Positions 10,371-22,740 of a DNA stretch of 64,000 nucleotides are shown in pieces. Position 1 is the first letter of the stretch. Every line of letters starts with the position of its first letter. Below the pieces are notes generated by a model that had not been told where the DNA came from, did not search any database, and saw only the letters and a program-made list of their open reading frames with translations. The stretch is from Hordeum vulgare subsp. vulgare (Eukaryota > Streptophyta > Magnoliopsida > Poales > Poaceae), in contig NC_058523.1 in assembly GCF_904849725.1 (NCBI RefSeq), positions 345,009,948 to 345,073,947 on the forward strand, in the 5' to 3' direction. A program made the position numbers and the translations under genes.

Positions 10371-11830
10371 GTAAATGATAAAAACAGAATTTTTGATGTG
10401 GAATATTGTGTAACATGTTCATCAAATTCGTTTCTTCTTTGTATAGCATGGACATTTGGACTTGTAAGTGATTCAAAGCAATATTCTAGTTTTAACATAA
10501 TGACTTCAATACTCAAGCATGTCAACAAGCAACCATGTCTTTCGAAATATCAACACTAAAGAAAGTTATCCCTAACCCATCATGCTCAATCATTGATCCA
10601 TTCATGAAACACACTCAAATATTAGCTATACCCAATGCTCAAGTACGATCATAGTGTTCCCTAGTTGGTGCTTATAAGAGAAGATGAAGACTTAAAGCAA
10701 AAAATAAAAGTTGCATTAATTAAATAGATAGACCCTTCGTAGAGGCAAGTAGGGATTTGTAGAGGTGCCAGAGCTCAAGGTATAAACTGAGAGATAAAAG
10801 TTATTTTGAGTAGCATGCTTTTCCTTTCAACGAAAACAACAAAGTAGCTCACAATACTTTCCATGTTAGATACATTATAGGTGGTTCCCAAACAGAATGG
10901 TAAAGTTTTTACTCTCCCTCCACCAATCAATCACAATCCACAACGAACCGAATCCATGGGTACCATCCATACCAACAACATTCCTGTGGGAGTTTTGTTT
11001 CATTATATTTGATTTGATTTTTGAGCATGGAATTGGGCATCCCAAATACGAGTCACTTTCTCGTGAATGATAGTGAATCAACACATATCGTGAGAATAAC
11101 CACCTAGCATGGAAAAATATTGGATACTCCCCACCGTTTCATGAGCGGTACGGGCAGACAAAAGAGAAAAACTATTTTGAATATTTAGAGATGGCATAAA
11201 GAAATTTGCTTGGAACGACATGGTAATACCGCATATAGGTAGGTATGGTCGACTCATGAGGCAAAACTTGGTTTAAGGATTTTGGATGCAGAAGTTGAAT
11301 TTCTACTTAGTACAAATGAAGGCTAGCAAATAGATTGGGAAGAAATCAAACCAAGAAACAAAAATTCACATAAGTGAGCACTCACCCATAACTAACACCG
11401 AATAATGCACCACAGTAGGATGTTACTTCATTGCATAACTATTGACTTTCGTGCATGCATAGGAAATCGTAAACCTTAACAACAATAATCCTACTTAAAG
11501 CATAATTACTCACTAACATGACTCACATATTACTATGGTCATGTTTCAAAACTATTACAAAGAATCAAGTTTAATTTGTCCCATGATCTTCATGAAAGTT
11601 TTTATTATATCCCTCTTGGATATCTATTACTTTGGGAGTAGTTTCACATATTGCTATTGACCTTTCGACATGCTCAAACCAATTTAAAGGAAGCACAAGA
11701 ACATAAAGATTTCATCCCTCAAAAAGGTATAAGTGAAGCATTAGAGGAAATGACAAGTTAATCACAAAAGATATAAGTGAAGATCAATGAGTAGTCAAAC
11801 AATTAAGGAGCTATGCGAGGACTCTCTGTC
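10371..11830 (-). other. Non-coding 3' internal region of element B
   Basis: AT-rich, no coding capacity seen. It contains minus-strand versions of the two 3' UTR blocks found in A and I: CCTCTACGAAGGG at about 10734-10746 and CCATACCTACCTAT at 11235-11248. Confidence 0.6.
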
Positions 11831-11839
11831 CCTCAAAAA

Positions 11840-13300
11840 ATATATTTTCAGATATGATTATTTTATTTAACCAGCAAACAAAAAAATAGCACTCCAAGAA
11901 TAGGACACATCATGTGAACAGATAAAAATTTAGGCTCAACATAGGCTAACCGATAGTTGACGAAGAGAGGTGGGATGCGTAGCATCCCCAAGCTTAGATG
12001 GTTGAGAGTTCTTGAAATATTTACTTGGGGTACCTTGGGCATCCCCAAGCTTGAGCTTTTGTATCTTTTTTAATCCTCTCATATCCCGGTTTCACCTATT
12101 CTCAAAAACTTCATCCACACAAAACTTGAAAAGAACTCATAAGATAGGTTAGTGCACATAATAATAAATCAACTCTTTATGTACTGCCAAGACAAGTTGC
12201 ATAATAATTGCAAACATCATATACTATTTACTATCATTTCCACAATTTATATCTATCAATATAGGCTATGGAAACTATAGGATAAGTAGATAATAAAACT
12301 ATGACAACAATCTGTCCAAACAGAACAGTGTGTAGAAATTTATAAAAAAAAGTACTTCTGTAAATCAAACAATTATGAACATTTAGGATATGCTATAAAA
12401 TATATATAAACCCTGTGTAAAAATTTCATAAACTTTCCACATTCCAGTAAAATATGAAAATTCAAACACTACAGCACCAGTTTCTGTTTTTACACAACAC
12501 CAATCAAAGCATGCAATGCAAGCATCCTAATGCAATTCTTGGAACTTTTCATTGAAAAAAAAGATTATAAATATTACCTAACATAGAACAACAAAATAAA
12601 ATGACGCTCCAAGCAAAACTCATATTATGTGACGAATAAAAATATAGCTCCAAGTAAGATATACCGATAATGTTGAAGACGAAAGAGGGGATGCCTTCCG
12701 GGGCATCCCCAAGCTTAGGCGCTTGAGTCTTCCTTGGATATTACCTTGGGGTTCCTTGGGCATCCCCAAGCTTAGGTTCTTTTTACTCCTTATTCTCCTC
12801 TTGTCGGTGTCTCACCCAGTACTTGAAAAATTCAATCATACAAAACTTAACGGAACTTCGTGAGATGGGTTAGTATAATAAATAATGATCATTCAATTAG
12901 GTACTGTCAAGATAAGATTCATAATTGTTCCCACATGATACGTACTATATTCTACTATTCCCATAATTTATATCACTAAACATAAGCTATGGGAACACTA
13001 AAACGAGCAAACTATGCATGCAAAACAAAATATGTCAAAAACAGAACAGTTTGGGAAGATCTGTAGTGTCACCATACTTCCCTCTCTCTAAAAAATCTGA
13101 AAAATTAGTACAATCCACGCAACTTGTATATTAATCATGTGTAAAATATTCATATCAAAAGCACATTCCAGTGAATTTACAAGATTCCTGGACTGGAGCA
13201 AAAGTTTTTGTTTTTGCATAGAATCAACTCAACTATCATCCACACTATCCCAAAGGCTTTACTTGGCACTTTATTGAAACAAAAGCTATAAAACAAGATT
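11840..13300 (-). repeat. Tandem duplication of about 720 bp carrying paired polypurine-tract copies
   Basis: GCATCCCCAAGCTT (plus strand) occurs at 11982, 12039, 12703 and 12760. The pairs are each 57 bp apart and the pairs are 721 bp apart. Flanking text also matches: the series 'ctccaag...', 'cttcatccacac' / 'ttcaatcataca', 'aggttagt', 'tactgtcaag'. Two full units run roughly 11830-12540 and 12541-13262. The start of a third (TTATTGAAACAAAAGC near 13270) is visible. Confidence 0.75.
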
Positions 13301-13417
13301 ACTACAGCAGCTTAATCATGTGAACACATCAAAACAGAAAGTAAAAGTGTTGTGTTGTCTCCCAACAAGCGTTTTTCTTTAAAGCCTTTTAGCTAGGCAT
13401 GATGATTTCAATGATGC

Positions 13418-14195
13418 TCACATAGGAATAATAATTATAACATGTAAAAGAGCATCATGAATCTCATGACAAGCACATTTAAGTCTAACCCACTTCCTAT
13501 GCATAGGGATTTTGTGAACAAGCAATTTATGGGATCAAGAATCAACTAGCATAGGAAGGTAAAACAAGCATAACTTCAAAACTTTGAACACATAAAGAGG
13601 AAACTTGATATTATTGCAATTCTTACAAGCATATGTTCCACCCTCATAATAATTTTCAGTAGCATCATGAAGGAATTCCATAATATAACCAGCACATAAA
13701 GCGTTCCTTTCATGATCTACAAGCATAGGAATTTTACTACTCACAAAATAAGCAAATTTATTCACATCAATAGTAGTGGGAGAAAACACAACAAAATAAC
13801 TATCATGTGAAGCATAATCCAATTGAAAATTAATATCATGATGTCAAGTTTCATGGTTATCATTTTCTTTATAGCATACATGTCATCACAATAATCATTA
13901 TAAATAGGAGGCATGCTTTCATCATAATAAATTTTCTCATCAAAACTTGGGGGACTAAACATATCATCTTCATTAACACATAACATCCCCATGCTTGTGC
14001 CTTTGCATATCATTAGCATCATGAATATTCAAGGAATTCATACCAACAACATTGCAATCCTGCTCATCATACAAAGATTTAGTGCCCAAACATTTTAATA
14101 ACATCTTATTCTAACACTTGAGCCCAATTTTCCTTTCCATCATTTTCATGAAAGACATTGAAAAGATGAATCATATGAGGCAACCTCAATTCCAT
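13418..14195 (-). pseudogene. Decayed ORF of unknown function after the primer site of element B
   Basis: On the minus strand a coding-like stretch runs from ATG 14195 (MELRLPHMIHLFNVFHEN) to a TGA near 13418, through several frameshifts and stops. Recognisable pieces include SPPSFDEKIYYDESMPPIYN (about 13960-13900), DATENYYEGG and KIPMHRKWVRLKC. The composition is rich in Asp, Tyr and Met with a basic end. It sits where gag should be but does not resemble the gag of A or X. I recall similar ORFs in other Triticeae elements but know no function. It could be a rapidly diverged gag or a family-specific accessory protein. Confidence 0.5.
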
Positions 14196-14292
14196 TTTTT
14201 TGTAGTTTTCTTTTATAAAACTAAACTAGTGAAAAACAAGAAACTAAAAGATTTAATTGCAAGATCTAAAGATATACCTTCAAGCACTCACC

Positions 14293-14372
14293 TCCCCGGC
14301 AATGGCACCATAAAAGAGCTTCGTTGACGGGATGTGAGTGTCGCCTACCTAACCTCCCTGGCAACGGCGCCA
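14293..14372 (-). promoter_or_regulatory. Primer binding site (tRNA-Asp type) with an upstream near-copy, element B
   Basis: On the minus strand TGGCGCCGTTGCCAGGGA (14355-14372) lies 10 bp inside the LTR and is complementary to the 3' end of plant tRNA-Asp as I remember it. A second copy, TGGTGCCATTGCCGGGGA, lies at 14293-14310, so the site is duplicated at about 62 bp spacing. Confidence 0.8.
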
Positions 14373-14382
14373 GAAAAGAGGT

Positions 14383-15637
14383 TGATGTCTACTACACAAC
14401 CTTCTTCTTGTAGACTCGTGTTCGGCCTCTAGGCGTAGAGTTTTCTAGGACAGTAGCAAATTTCCCTCAAGTGGATGACCTAAGGTTTACCAATCTGTGG
14501 GAGGCATATGATGAAGATGGTCTCTCTCAAGCAACCCTGCAATCAAATAATAAAGAGTCTCTTGTGTCCCCAACACACCCAATACAATGGTAAATTGTAT
14601 AGGTGCACTAGATCGGTGAAGATATGGTGATACAAGTGTAATATGGATGGTAGATATAGGTTTTTGTAATCTGAAAATATAAAAACAGCAAGGTAACATA
14701 TAGTAAACAGCGAGCAAAATGTTGTATAAATGCTTGGAAACAAGGCCTAGGGTCCATTCTTTCACTAGTGCAAGTTCTTTCAACAATACTAACATAGTTG
14801 AATCATATATAAATCCCTCGCAGGCGACAAAGAGTTCACTCCAGAGTCACAAATAGTGGAGAACAAACGAAGAAATTATTGTAGGGTACGAAACCACCTC
14901 AAAGTTGTATTTTTTGATCAATCTTATGAGCTATCCCTATAAGTGTCACGAACAGCCCTAGAGTTTGTACTAAAATAACAACTTAAAATACACATCAACC
15001 ACAACCCTAATGTCACCTAGATACTCCAATGTCATCACAAGTACCCTTGGGCATTATTATATGATATGCATCACATAATTTCAGATTCCTCATGTTCAAT
15101 CCAACACAAAGAACTTCAAAGAGTTCCCCAAAGTTTCTATCAAAAATTCAAGACGAAAACCTGTGCCACCCCCTATGCATAGATTCCCAAGGTAACGGAA
15201 ATGCAAGTTGATCACCAAAACATACATCAAGTGGATCACCAAGACGGGTCTCCAGATTGCATATGAACTCCGTTTTGGACGAATTTGTAGTCCACAATCA
15301 TTGCCATAATATTCCCCCACCCTTAAATAGTTTTAGCTTTTCCATTTGATGCCATCTTCGGGGGTGAAACTGGCGATCTCTAAAAATTGTTTGTGGACAG
15401 ATTTCAGGAGACTCAGGGTCCTCCTCCAACAAGGCTCATTTTGCGCTTTTTCGATAATTTCTAATTTATTCTTACAAATCAAAGTATGAAACAAGAACTT
15501 GTGCAATTTTACAACCATTAATAGGTTAGTCCCAAAAATTAATATGAAGTTGTAGTAAAATGATTGTAAAGCATCCAAAAATAATAATATAACACCATGG
15601 AACAAGGAAAAATTATAGATACATAGGAGACATATCA
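14383..15637 (-). repeat. 5' LTR of element B (1255 bp, internally deleted)
   Basis: Same termini as 8354-10333 (TGATGTCTACTACACAACC...GACATATCA), but about 725 bp shorter. The join near 15245 skips the stretch corresponding to roughly 9211-9937 of the other LTR. The following five bases GGCAG are the right target duplication. Confidence 0.88.
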
Positions 15638-16125
15638 GGCAGCATCATGATGCGCGAGGACCCAACTAGCCTTCCTGGCTAGATCGGAGGCTTCGTCCCC
15701 GGTTAGCAAACAAGGTTTGGAGATCTTGAATTCTCCACCGACTCTTGGGGCAATATGTTCCCTACCAAAATCACGGCCTCGATCGATGAATCTCAAAATC
15801 CCGAAGCCTTGACTCCGGGTCCCTTGTCCAACCACACCCTCAGTTCCCTCTTTGTTGGAAAGTCAGCTTTGAGCTTGGACCCAACCTCTATGCCTGGACA
15901 ATAGCAAACGGTCATTGCCAAACATGCATCCCTCGTGGAAGCCACGGAGGTCAACTCCAAAAATCACCAAGAGATCGATGAGAACAACCTCTTGATGTTA
16001 AACGAGACGCTCGACTAGATCCAATCGATTCAAATCTCAGATAGTCGGAGCCCGACCTATGCATAGATCAGCTCAGAGGTGGACTACGAGGACTTTTACG
16101 GCCCATCCACCACCCACTTGGTAGC
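15638..16125 (+). pseudogene. gag: Gag N-terminal part of element X (stops in frame)
   Basis: A single plus frame reads through nearly the whole piece with several TAG codons. Recognisable segments are GDLEFSTDSWGNMF, EALTPGPLSNHTLSSLF, a helical stretch around 15950-16030 and EVDYEDFYGPSTTHLVA at the end. The frame is consistent with gag of the Tat/Retand group as I remember it. It is cut at 16125 by D/E and resumes at 27973 with RPERPSIDPILPAE. TAG codons in place of likely CAG or CGA point to C-to-T decay. Confidence 0.65.
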
Positions 16126-17766
16126 TGATACGTCCATTTTGCATCATCCTTTTATATCAATATTTATTGCAGTATGGGGTATTATTGCCCCTCTAGACAT
16201 ACTTTCTACACGCACTCCCCTTGGCTTGTGCCAAGCTTGGGGAGGTTCCCCAGTATCGTATCACCATCACACCTTTTTACTTTTTTGTTTTTCTTTGTTC
16301 GATCCTTTTAGTTATATCTTGATCTAGTAGAATAAAGTTTTAGTGTGATATAGTTTTAAGTTTTTCTTTTTGTTCCCCTTTGTAAGCAAGACCGAGAGTT
16401 ATATAATAAAGAGTAGTTTTGAGTTGAGGGCTTTGCTTGCTTGCTATGATCTAGATAAAAAGAAATAGAAAGAAGTATAGAATAAAAGCAAAAGAGCATA
16501 CATAATGATCTTATGGGGAGTGATGACTTCACATATAAGAAGTATGTTGATTGAAATTTGTTCTGAGTTGAAAAACAAAGCTATTTGTCATTGTTGCAAA
16601 TAAAAGGAAGTCACAAAGAAAGAGAGGTTCACATATAAATATATTATCTTAGACATCTTTTATGATTGTGGGCACTCCTTCAAATATTATATGCTAAAAG
16701 GTTGATGTTGGACAAGGAAGAAAACATAATGAGTTATGTTTGCTTATTTCCGGATAAAAGTTATATGGTTGTAGATCCTTCAACATGTGTCGCTTCTTCA
16801 ACCTCATATTAGCGAGAAACTCATGCACCAAGTAGAGATACTACTTATGCATTTAGAAACCTTTAACCCAGTTTTGCCTTGAGAGTCCACCATACCTACC
16901 TATGGATTGAGTAAGATCCTTCAAGTAAGTTGTCATCGGTGCAAGCAATAAAAATTGCTCCTTAAATATGTGTGGTTAATTAGCGCGAGGAAAATAAAAT
17001 TTATACGAACTTGTCATATAGAAGAAATAAAAGTGACAGACTACATAATAAAGTTTTTTGTCACAAGGGGCAATATAAAGTGAAGTTCTTTTGCATTAAG
17101 AGATTGTGCATCCAACTATATAAGCGCATGACAACCTCGGTTTCCCTCTGCGAAGGGCCTATGTGCTATCTTTACTTTCTATTTCTTACTTTATGTAAGA
17201 GTCGTGGTGCTCTTCACCAATTCCTTTATTTCGCCTTTATCTTTTGGCAATCATCATGTGTTGGGGAATGATAAAGACAAATATATCCACTCAGATATGG
17301 GTGATCATGAGTTATTATAGTAGACATTACCCTTGAGGTAAATAGTTGGGAGGCAAAACTATAAGCCCCTATCTTTCTTTGTGTCCGATTGAAGCTTTGA
17401 CCTCATGGTACCGCGTGAGTGTTAGAAATAATGAAAGAACATAAAATGATTGAGTATGTGGATTTTCTTTACAAGCTTTTACATTGACTCTTTCCTACGT
17501 TGTGATAAATTGGAATTACCTCAATGAATGAAATCATAGTTTGTTAGTTCTCAATGGAGTTCTTGATGCATATTTTGCCTAGTGAATGAATTGTTACTCT
17601 AGTATAACATATTCTATGTCAACATATGTGTTCCTGTTCTAAAGATAATCATGATGCCTCCATGTTCGTATTTTATTTTATCGACACCTCTATCTCTAAA
17701 CATGTGGGCCTATTTATTGATCTCGGCTTTCGCTTAAGGACAAGCGAGGTCTAAGCTTGAGGGAGT
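16126..17766 (+). mobile_element. Element D: remnant with 5' LTR tip joined to a 3' internal region
   Basis: TGATACGTCC at 16126 starts an LTR that matches the LTR at 17767 for only about 65-70 bp. Near 16190-16212 the sequence jumps to the region downstream of the extra ORF (homologous to 24905 onward in E), so most of the LTR and all coding DNA are gone. It contains an internal tract CCAAGCTTGGGGAGGTT at 16231-16247, the two 3' UTR blocks (16890-16905 and about 17144-17162), a slightly mismatched AGGA hairpin (17730-17747) and the polypurine tract before 17767. The LTR 17767-19242 serves as its 3' LTR and as the 5' LTR of E. Confidence 0.8.
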
Positions 17767-19242
17767 TGATACGTCCATTTTGCATCATGGTTTATATCAA
17801 TATTTCTTGCAGTATGGGCTGTTATTACACATTATGGTACAATAATTATGCCTTTTCTCTCTTATTTTACAAGATTTACATGAAGAGGGAGAATGCGTGC
17901 AGCTGGAATTCTGGCCTCGAAAAGGAGCAAATCTAAGAGACCTATTCTGCACAGCTCCAAAACTCCTAAAATGTTACGGAGAATTGTTTTGGAATATATA
18001 TAAAATAATGGGTGAAACCGGAGGGGACCCACCAGGAGGTCACAAGCAAGGGGGCGTCGCCTAACCCCTGGTCACCCCTGCAGGCTTGTGGGCCCCCTGG
18101 CAGGCCTCCGGTGCCCATATTCTGCTATATGAAGGGTTTTGACCTGGAAAAAATCATATCAGAGCTTTCAAGACGCGATGCCGCCGTCTCGAGGCGGAGC
18201 TTTGACATAACCAATCTAGAGCTCCGGTAGAGCTATTCCGCCGGGGAAACTTCCCTCCCGGAGGGCGAAATCGAAGCCATCGTCATCACCAACAATCCTC
18301 TCATCGAGAGGGGGTCAATCTCCATCGACATATTCATCAACACCATCTCCTCTCCAAACCCTAGTTCATCTCTTGTATCCAATCTTTATCTCAAAACTTC
18401 AGTTTGGTACCTGTGGTTTGCTAGTAGTGTTGATTACTCCTTGTAGTTGAAGCTAGTTTGTTTATTTGGTGGAAGATCATATGTTCAGATCATTAATGAT
18501 TATTAATACTCCTCTGATTATGAACATGAATATGCTTTGTGAGTAGTTATATTTGTTCCTGAGGACATGGGATAAGTATTGTTATAAGTAATCATGTGAA
18601 TTTGGTATTCGTTCGATATTTTGATAAGATATATGTTGCCTCTCCTCTAGTGGTGTCATGTGAACGTGGACTACATGAAACTTCACCATTATTTGGGCCT
18701 AGTGGAAGGCATTGGGAAGTAATAAGTAGATGATGGTTTGCTTCGTGAGGGGCTGACTTGGATCCATAGGTTTAATGCTATGGTTGGATTTATCTTAATT
18801 CTTCTTTCGTAGTTGTGGATGCTTGCGAGAGAGGTTAATCATAAGTGTTAGGTTTGTCCAAGTAAGGGAAGCACCCAAGCACCGGTCCACCCATATATGT
18901 AATTATCAAAGTAACGAATGCGAATCATATGAGCATGATGAAAACTAGCTTGACATAAATTCCCATGTGTCCTCGGGAGCGCTTTTCTTTATATAAGAGT
19001 TTGTCCGGGCTTGTCATTTGCTACAAAAAGGATTGGGCCACCTTGATGCACCTTTGTTACAATTGTTATTTGTTACCCATTACAAATTATCTTATCACAA
19101 AACTATGTGTCATAGATAATTTCAGGGCTTGCAGAGAACACCTTACTAAAAACCGCTTGTCATTTCCTTCTGCTCCTCGTTGCCTTCGACACTCTTACTT
19201 ATCGAAAGGACTACCAAAGATCCCCTGTACTTGTGGGTCATC
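17767..19242 (+). repeat. Shared LTR between D and E (1476 bp)
   Basis: Preceded by a polypurine tract (as a 3' LTR) and followed by a primer site (as a 5' LTR), so it serves both elements. Starts TGATACGTCC; the end reads TCATCG where sister LTRs have TCATCA, a single change at the terminal base. TATA-like TATATG at 18126. Confidence 0.9.
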
Positions 19243-19248
19243 GAGACT

Positions 19249-19266
19249 CTGGCACCGTTGTCGGGG
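19249..19266 (+). promoter_or_regulatory. Primer binding site, element E
   Basis: TGGCACCGTTGTCGGGGA, six bases after the LTR. It differs at two positions from the tRNA-Asp-complementary TGGCGCCGTTGCCGGGGA, both consistent with C-to-T decay on one strand or the other. Confidence 0.8.
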
Positions 19267-19344
19267 AGTGAAGCGCCTTTGGTAAGTGAAACTTGGTAAG
19301 GGATATTTTATATACTATGCTGAAATTTACTGTCCCTTGTCACT

Positions 19345-21132
19345 ATGGAAAATAATCCTTTGAGGGGCTTGTTCGGTGAATCTTCACCCCGACCGAAAGC
19401 ACAAAGAGGTGCTCCTCAACCTGCTGCACTTACAGAAAATATTTATTCTGAAATTCCTTCAGGTATGATAGAAAAACTACTAGTGAATCCTTATGTAGGA
19501 GATGGAACACTACATCCTGATTTGCACCTAATCTATGTGGATGAACTGTGTGGATTAATTAAGCTTGTGGTCCGCCCGAGGATGATGTCAAGAAGAAGGT
19601 ATTTCCTTTATCTTTGAAGGAAAAGGTGTTGACATGGTATAGTCTATGTGATGATATTGGATCGTGGAACTACAACCGATTGAAATTGGAATTTCATCAA
19701 AAGTTTTATCCTATGCATCTCGTTCATCGTGATTGGAATTTTATTTATAATTTTTGGCCTCGTGAAGGAGAAAGAATCGCTCAAGGTTGGGGGAGGCTTA
19801 AGTCAATGTTATATTCATGCCCCAATCATGAGCTCCCAAGATAAATTACTATTCATAATTTTATTCTTGGCTCTCTCACAATGATCAACCCATGCTCGAC
19901 ACTTCTTCTATTGGTTCCTTTATGAAGAAAGGTATTGAATTCAAATGGGACTTATTAGAAAGAATTAAACGCACCTCTCAAGATTACGAACTCGACGAAG
20001 GTAATGAGTCAGGTATAGGCCTTAAGTTTGATTGTGTTAAAACCTTTATAGACACCGATGCTTTTTCATGATTTTAGCACTAAAATAGACTTGACTGTGA
20101 GGTAGTAGCTTCATTTTATGAATCTTTTGCTACTCATGTTGATATCCCCAAGCAGAAGTGCTTTAAATATCATCCTCCCATTGAATTTAAAGTGGTAGAA
20201 CCTATTATAGTTGAAGAACAAACTACTATTTATAATATTGAACCTAGTATTCCTACTGTTTATATTGAGAAACCACCCTTTCATTTTAGGATAAAAGAAC
20301 ATGCTAAAGCTTCAACTATGGTTCGTAAGAGTTGTACTAGAATACCTATACCTCCTGAACAGATTAATATTGCTATGGTTAATGATCTATTGGTTAATAA
20401 TATTGATGGGCATGTCATTCATTTTTGTGACGAAGCTGCTAGAATTGCTAGACCTAATACTAAGGGTAAACATAGACCTATTGTTGGCGTGCTTGTTGTT
20501 TGTCTTAAATAGGAGATCATTGTTATCATGTCTTATGTGATGTGGGTGCTAGTGTGAGTGCAATTCCCTTTACCTTATACCAACAAATTATGAATGATGT
20601 TACACGACCCATATTAGAGGAAATTTGTGCTACCATCAAGCTTTCTAATAGATATACTATTTCACCAATTGGGATTGTTAGAGATGTTGAAGTCTTGTGT
20701 GAGAAAATAAAGTATCTTACTAATTTTCTTGTTTTTGGTTCCCCACAAGATGATTTTTGTCCCATTATATTCGGTAGACCCTTCTTGAATACTGTGAATG
20801 CTAAGATTGATTGTGAAAAAGAAACGTTTAGTGTAAGTTTTGGGGATGCATCTCATGAGTTCAATTTCTCTAAATTTCGTAGACAACCCCATGATAAAGA
20901 ACTGCTGAGTAAAGATGAAATTTATGGTCTTGCTTCTATTGATGTGCCTCCTACCAATCCCTTAGAACAATATTTGCTAGACCATGAAAATGACATGCAT
21001 ATAAATGAAAGGAATGAAATAGATAAGATTTTCTTTGATCAGCAGCCTATCCAAAAACACAACCTGCCTGTTGAAATACTCGGGGACTCTCCTCCACCTA
21101 AGGGTGATCCCATGTTTGAGCTTAAACAATAA
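19345..21132 (+). pseudogene. gag: Gag-protease, element E (frameshifts and stops)
   Basis: Starts at ATG 19345 (MENNPLRGLFGESSPRPKAQ), about 80 bp after the primer site, which fixes the N-terminus for this family. A frameshift near 19575 and a TAA at about 19843 break gag. The frame recovers at about 20192-20512, meets a TAG near 20510, and continues from 20515 with the protease motif DVGASVSAIP (about 20539) and IIFGRPFLNT (about 20767). It ends at TAA 21132. Gag would form the particle and protease would process it. The layout matches A and J residue for residue apart from the lesions. Confidence 0.88.
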
Positions 21133-22740
21133 CCTGATACTTTGAAGTATGCTTATCTTGATGAAAAAGAGATCTATCCTCTTATTATTAGTGATAACCT
21201 TTGAGAGCATGAAGAAAAGAGATTATTGAAAACTCTCAGGAAGCACCGTGCCGCTATTGTATATACTCTTGATGATCTTAAGGGCATTAGTCCCACTCTA
21301 TGTCAGCACAAAATCAATGTGGAACCAGATGCTAAACCATATGTTGATCACCAACGACGATTAAACCCTAAAATGAAGGAAGTGGTAAGAAATGAAATAC
21401 TAAAGCTTCTATAGGCAGGTATAATTTATCCTATTGCTGATAGTTTATGGGTTAGTACCATTCATTGTGTCCCTAAAAAGGGAGGTATTACCGTTTTTCC
21501 TAATGATAAAGATGAACTAATCCAGCAAAGAATTGTTATAGGATATAGAATGGTAATTGATTTCAGGAAATTAAATAAGGCTACTAGGAAAGATCATTAT
21601 CCGCTACATTTTATAGATCAAATGCTAGAAAGACTATCCAAACATACATATTTTTTCTTTCTAGATGGTTACTCTGGTTTCTCTCAAATACCTGTATCAA
21701 AAGAGGATCAAGAGAAGACAACTTTTACTTGCCCTTTCAGTACATTTTCTTATAGACGTATGCCTTTTGGTTTATGCAATGCACCTGCTACCTTTCAAAG
21801 ATGTATGATGGCTATATTCTCTAACTTTCGTGTAAAGATTGTTGAGGTTTTCATGGACGGTTTTTACGTTTACGGAACTTCTTTTGATGATTGCGTGAGC
21901 AACCTTGATCGAGTTATGCACAGATGTGAAGAAACTAATCTTGTCTTGAATTGGAAGAAGGGCCACTTTATGGTTAATGAAGGCATCATCTTGGGACACA
22001 AAATCTCCGAAAGAGGTATTGAAGTTGATAAAGATAAAGTTGATGGTATTGAAAAAATGTCGTGTCCAACGGATATCAAAGTTATAAGAAGTTTCCTTCG
22101 TCATGTTGGTTTCTATAGGAGATTTATTAAAGACTTATCTAAAATTTCTAAGCCTCCCAATAATCTTTTAGAAAAATATATTCATTTTGTTTTCGATGAT
22201 GATTGTGTAGAAGCATTTGAAATTCTTAAGAAAGCCTTGATCACTGCACCTGTTGTTCAACCACCTGATTGGAACCTATTATGTTGTTGGTGCTCTTCTA
22301 GGACAAAGAGTTGATAAGAAATTAAATGCCATCCATTACGCTAGTAAAACTCTAGATAGTGCTCAAAGAAACTATGCTACCACTAAAAAGGATTATTTTA
22401 GCAGTTGTGTTTTCTTGCGATAAGTTTAGACGTTATATTATTGATTCCAAAGTAACTTTCACACTGATCATGCTGCTATTAAGTACCTTATGGAAAAAGA
22501 AAGATGTCGAACCTAGACTTATTAGATGGATCCTTCTTCTACAAGAATTTGAAGTGCATCTCATTGATAGAAAGGGCGCTGATAACCCCGTAAGAGATAA
22601 CTTGTCTAGATTAGAGAATGTTCTTGATGACCCACTACCTATTGTTGATAGCTTCCCCAATGAACAATTAGTTGTCATAAATGCTTCACGCAATGCTCCT
22701 TGGTATGTTGATTATGCTTACTGCATTGTTGCTGAATTTA
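21133..22740 (+). pseudogene. pol: RT-RNase H, element E (catalytic residues lost)
   Basis: RT motifs are clear: YRMVIDFRKLNKATRKDH, YRRMPFGLCNAPATFQRC, LNWKKGHFMVNEG. The catalytic motif reads FMDGFYVYG (21850-21876), so the second catalytic Asp is replaced by Gly. At about 22270-22280 a deletion of roughly 30 bp relative to A removes the RNase H segment with MCDAS, its first catalytic Asp, and shifts the frame. TAG near 21413 is a further stop. The later part of RNase H (DKFRRYIIDSKVTF and following) remains. This copy could not have made cDNA itself since these changes. Confidence 0.88.

Larger units (their letters stand above)
8354..15637 (-). mobile_element. Element B: pol-less Athila-related LTR retrotransposon, minus strand
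   Basis: Two LTRs (8354-10333 and 14383-15637) flank a 4 kb internal region with a polypurine tract at the left and a tRNA-Asp-type primer site at the right, so it reads on the minus strand. Flanks are GGGAG and GGCAG, a target duplication with one mismatch. There is no RT, RNase H or integrase; only a decayed unknown ORF follows the primer site. The LTR starts TGATACGTCTTC and ends GTAGTAGACATCA. It resembles a very common Triticeae family (Sabrina/WHAM type by memory, unverified). Confidence 0.88.

Noticed and set aside
14291..14372. tRNA-like sequence
   Set aside because: Only the 18-base 3'-end complement is present; no cloverleaf can be drawn. It is a primer binding site.
15635..15835. 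Minus-strand 66-aa open frame
   Set aside because: Shadow of the plus-strand gag frame of X, which matches remembered Tat/Retand gag text.
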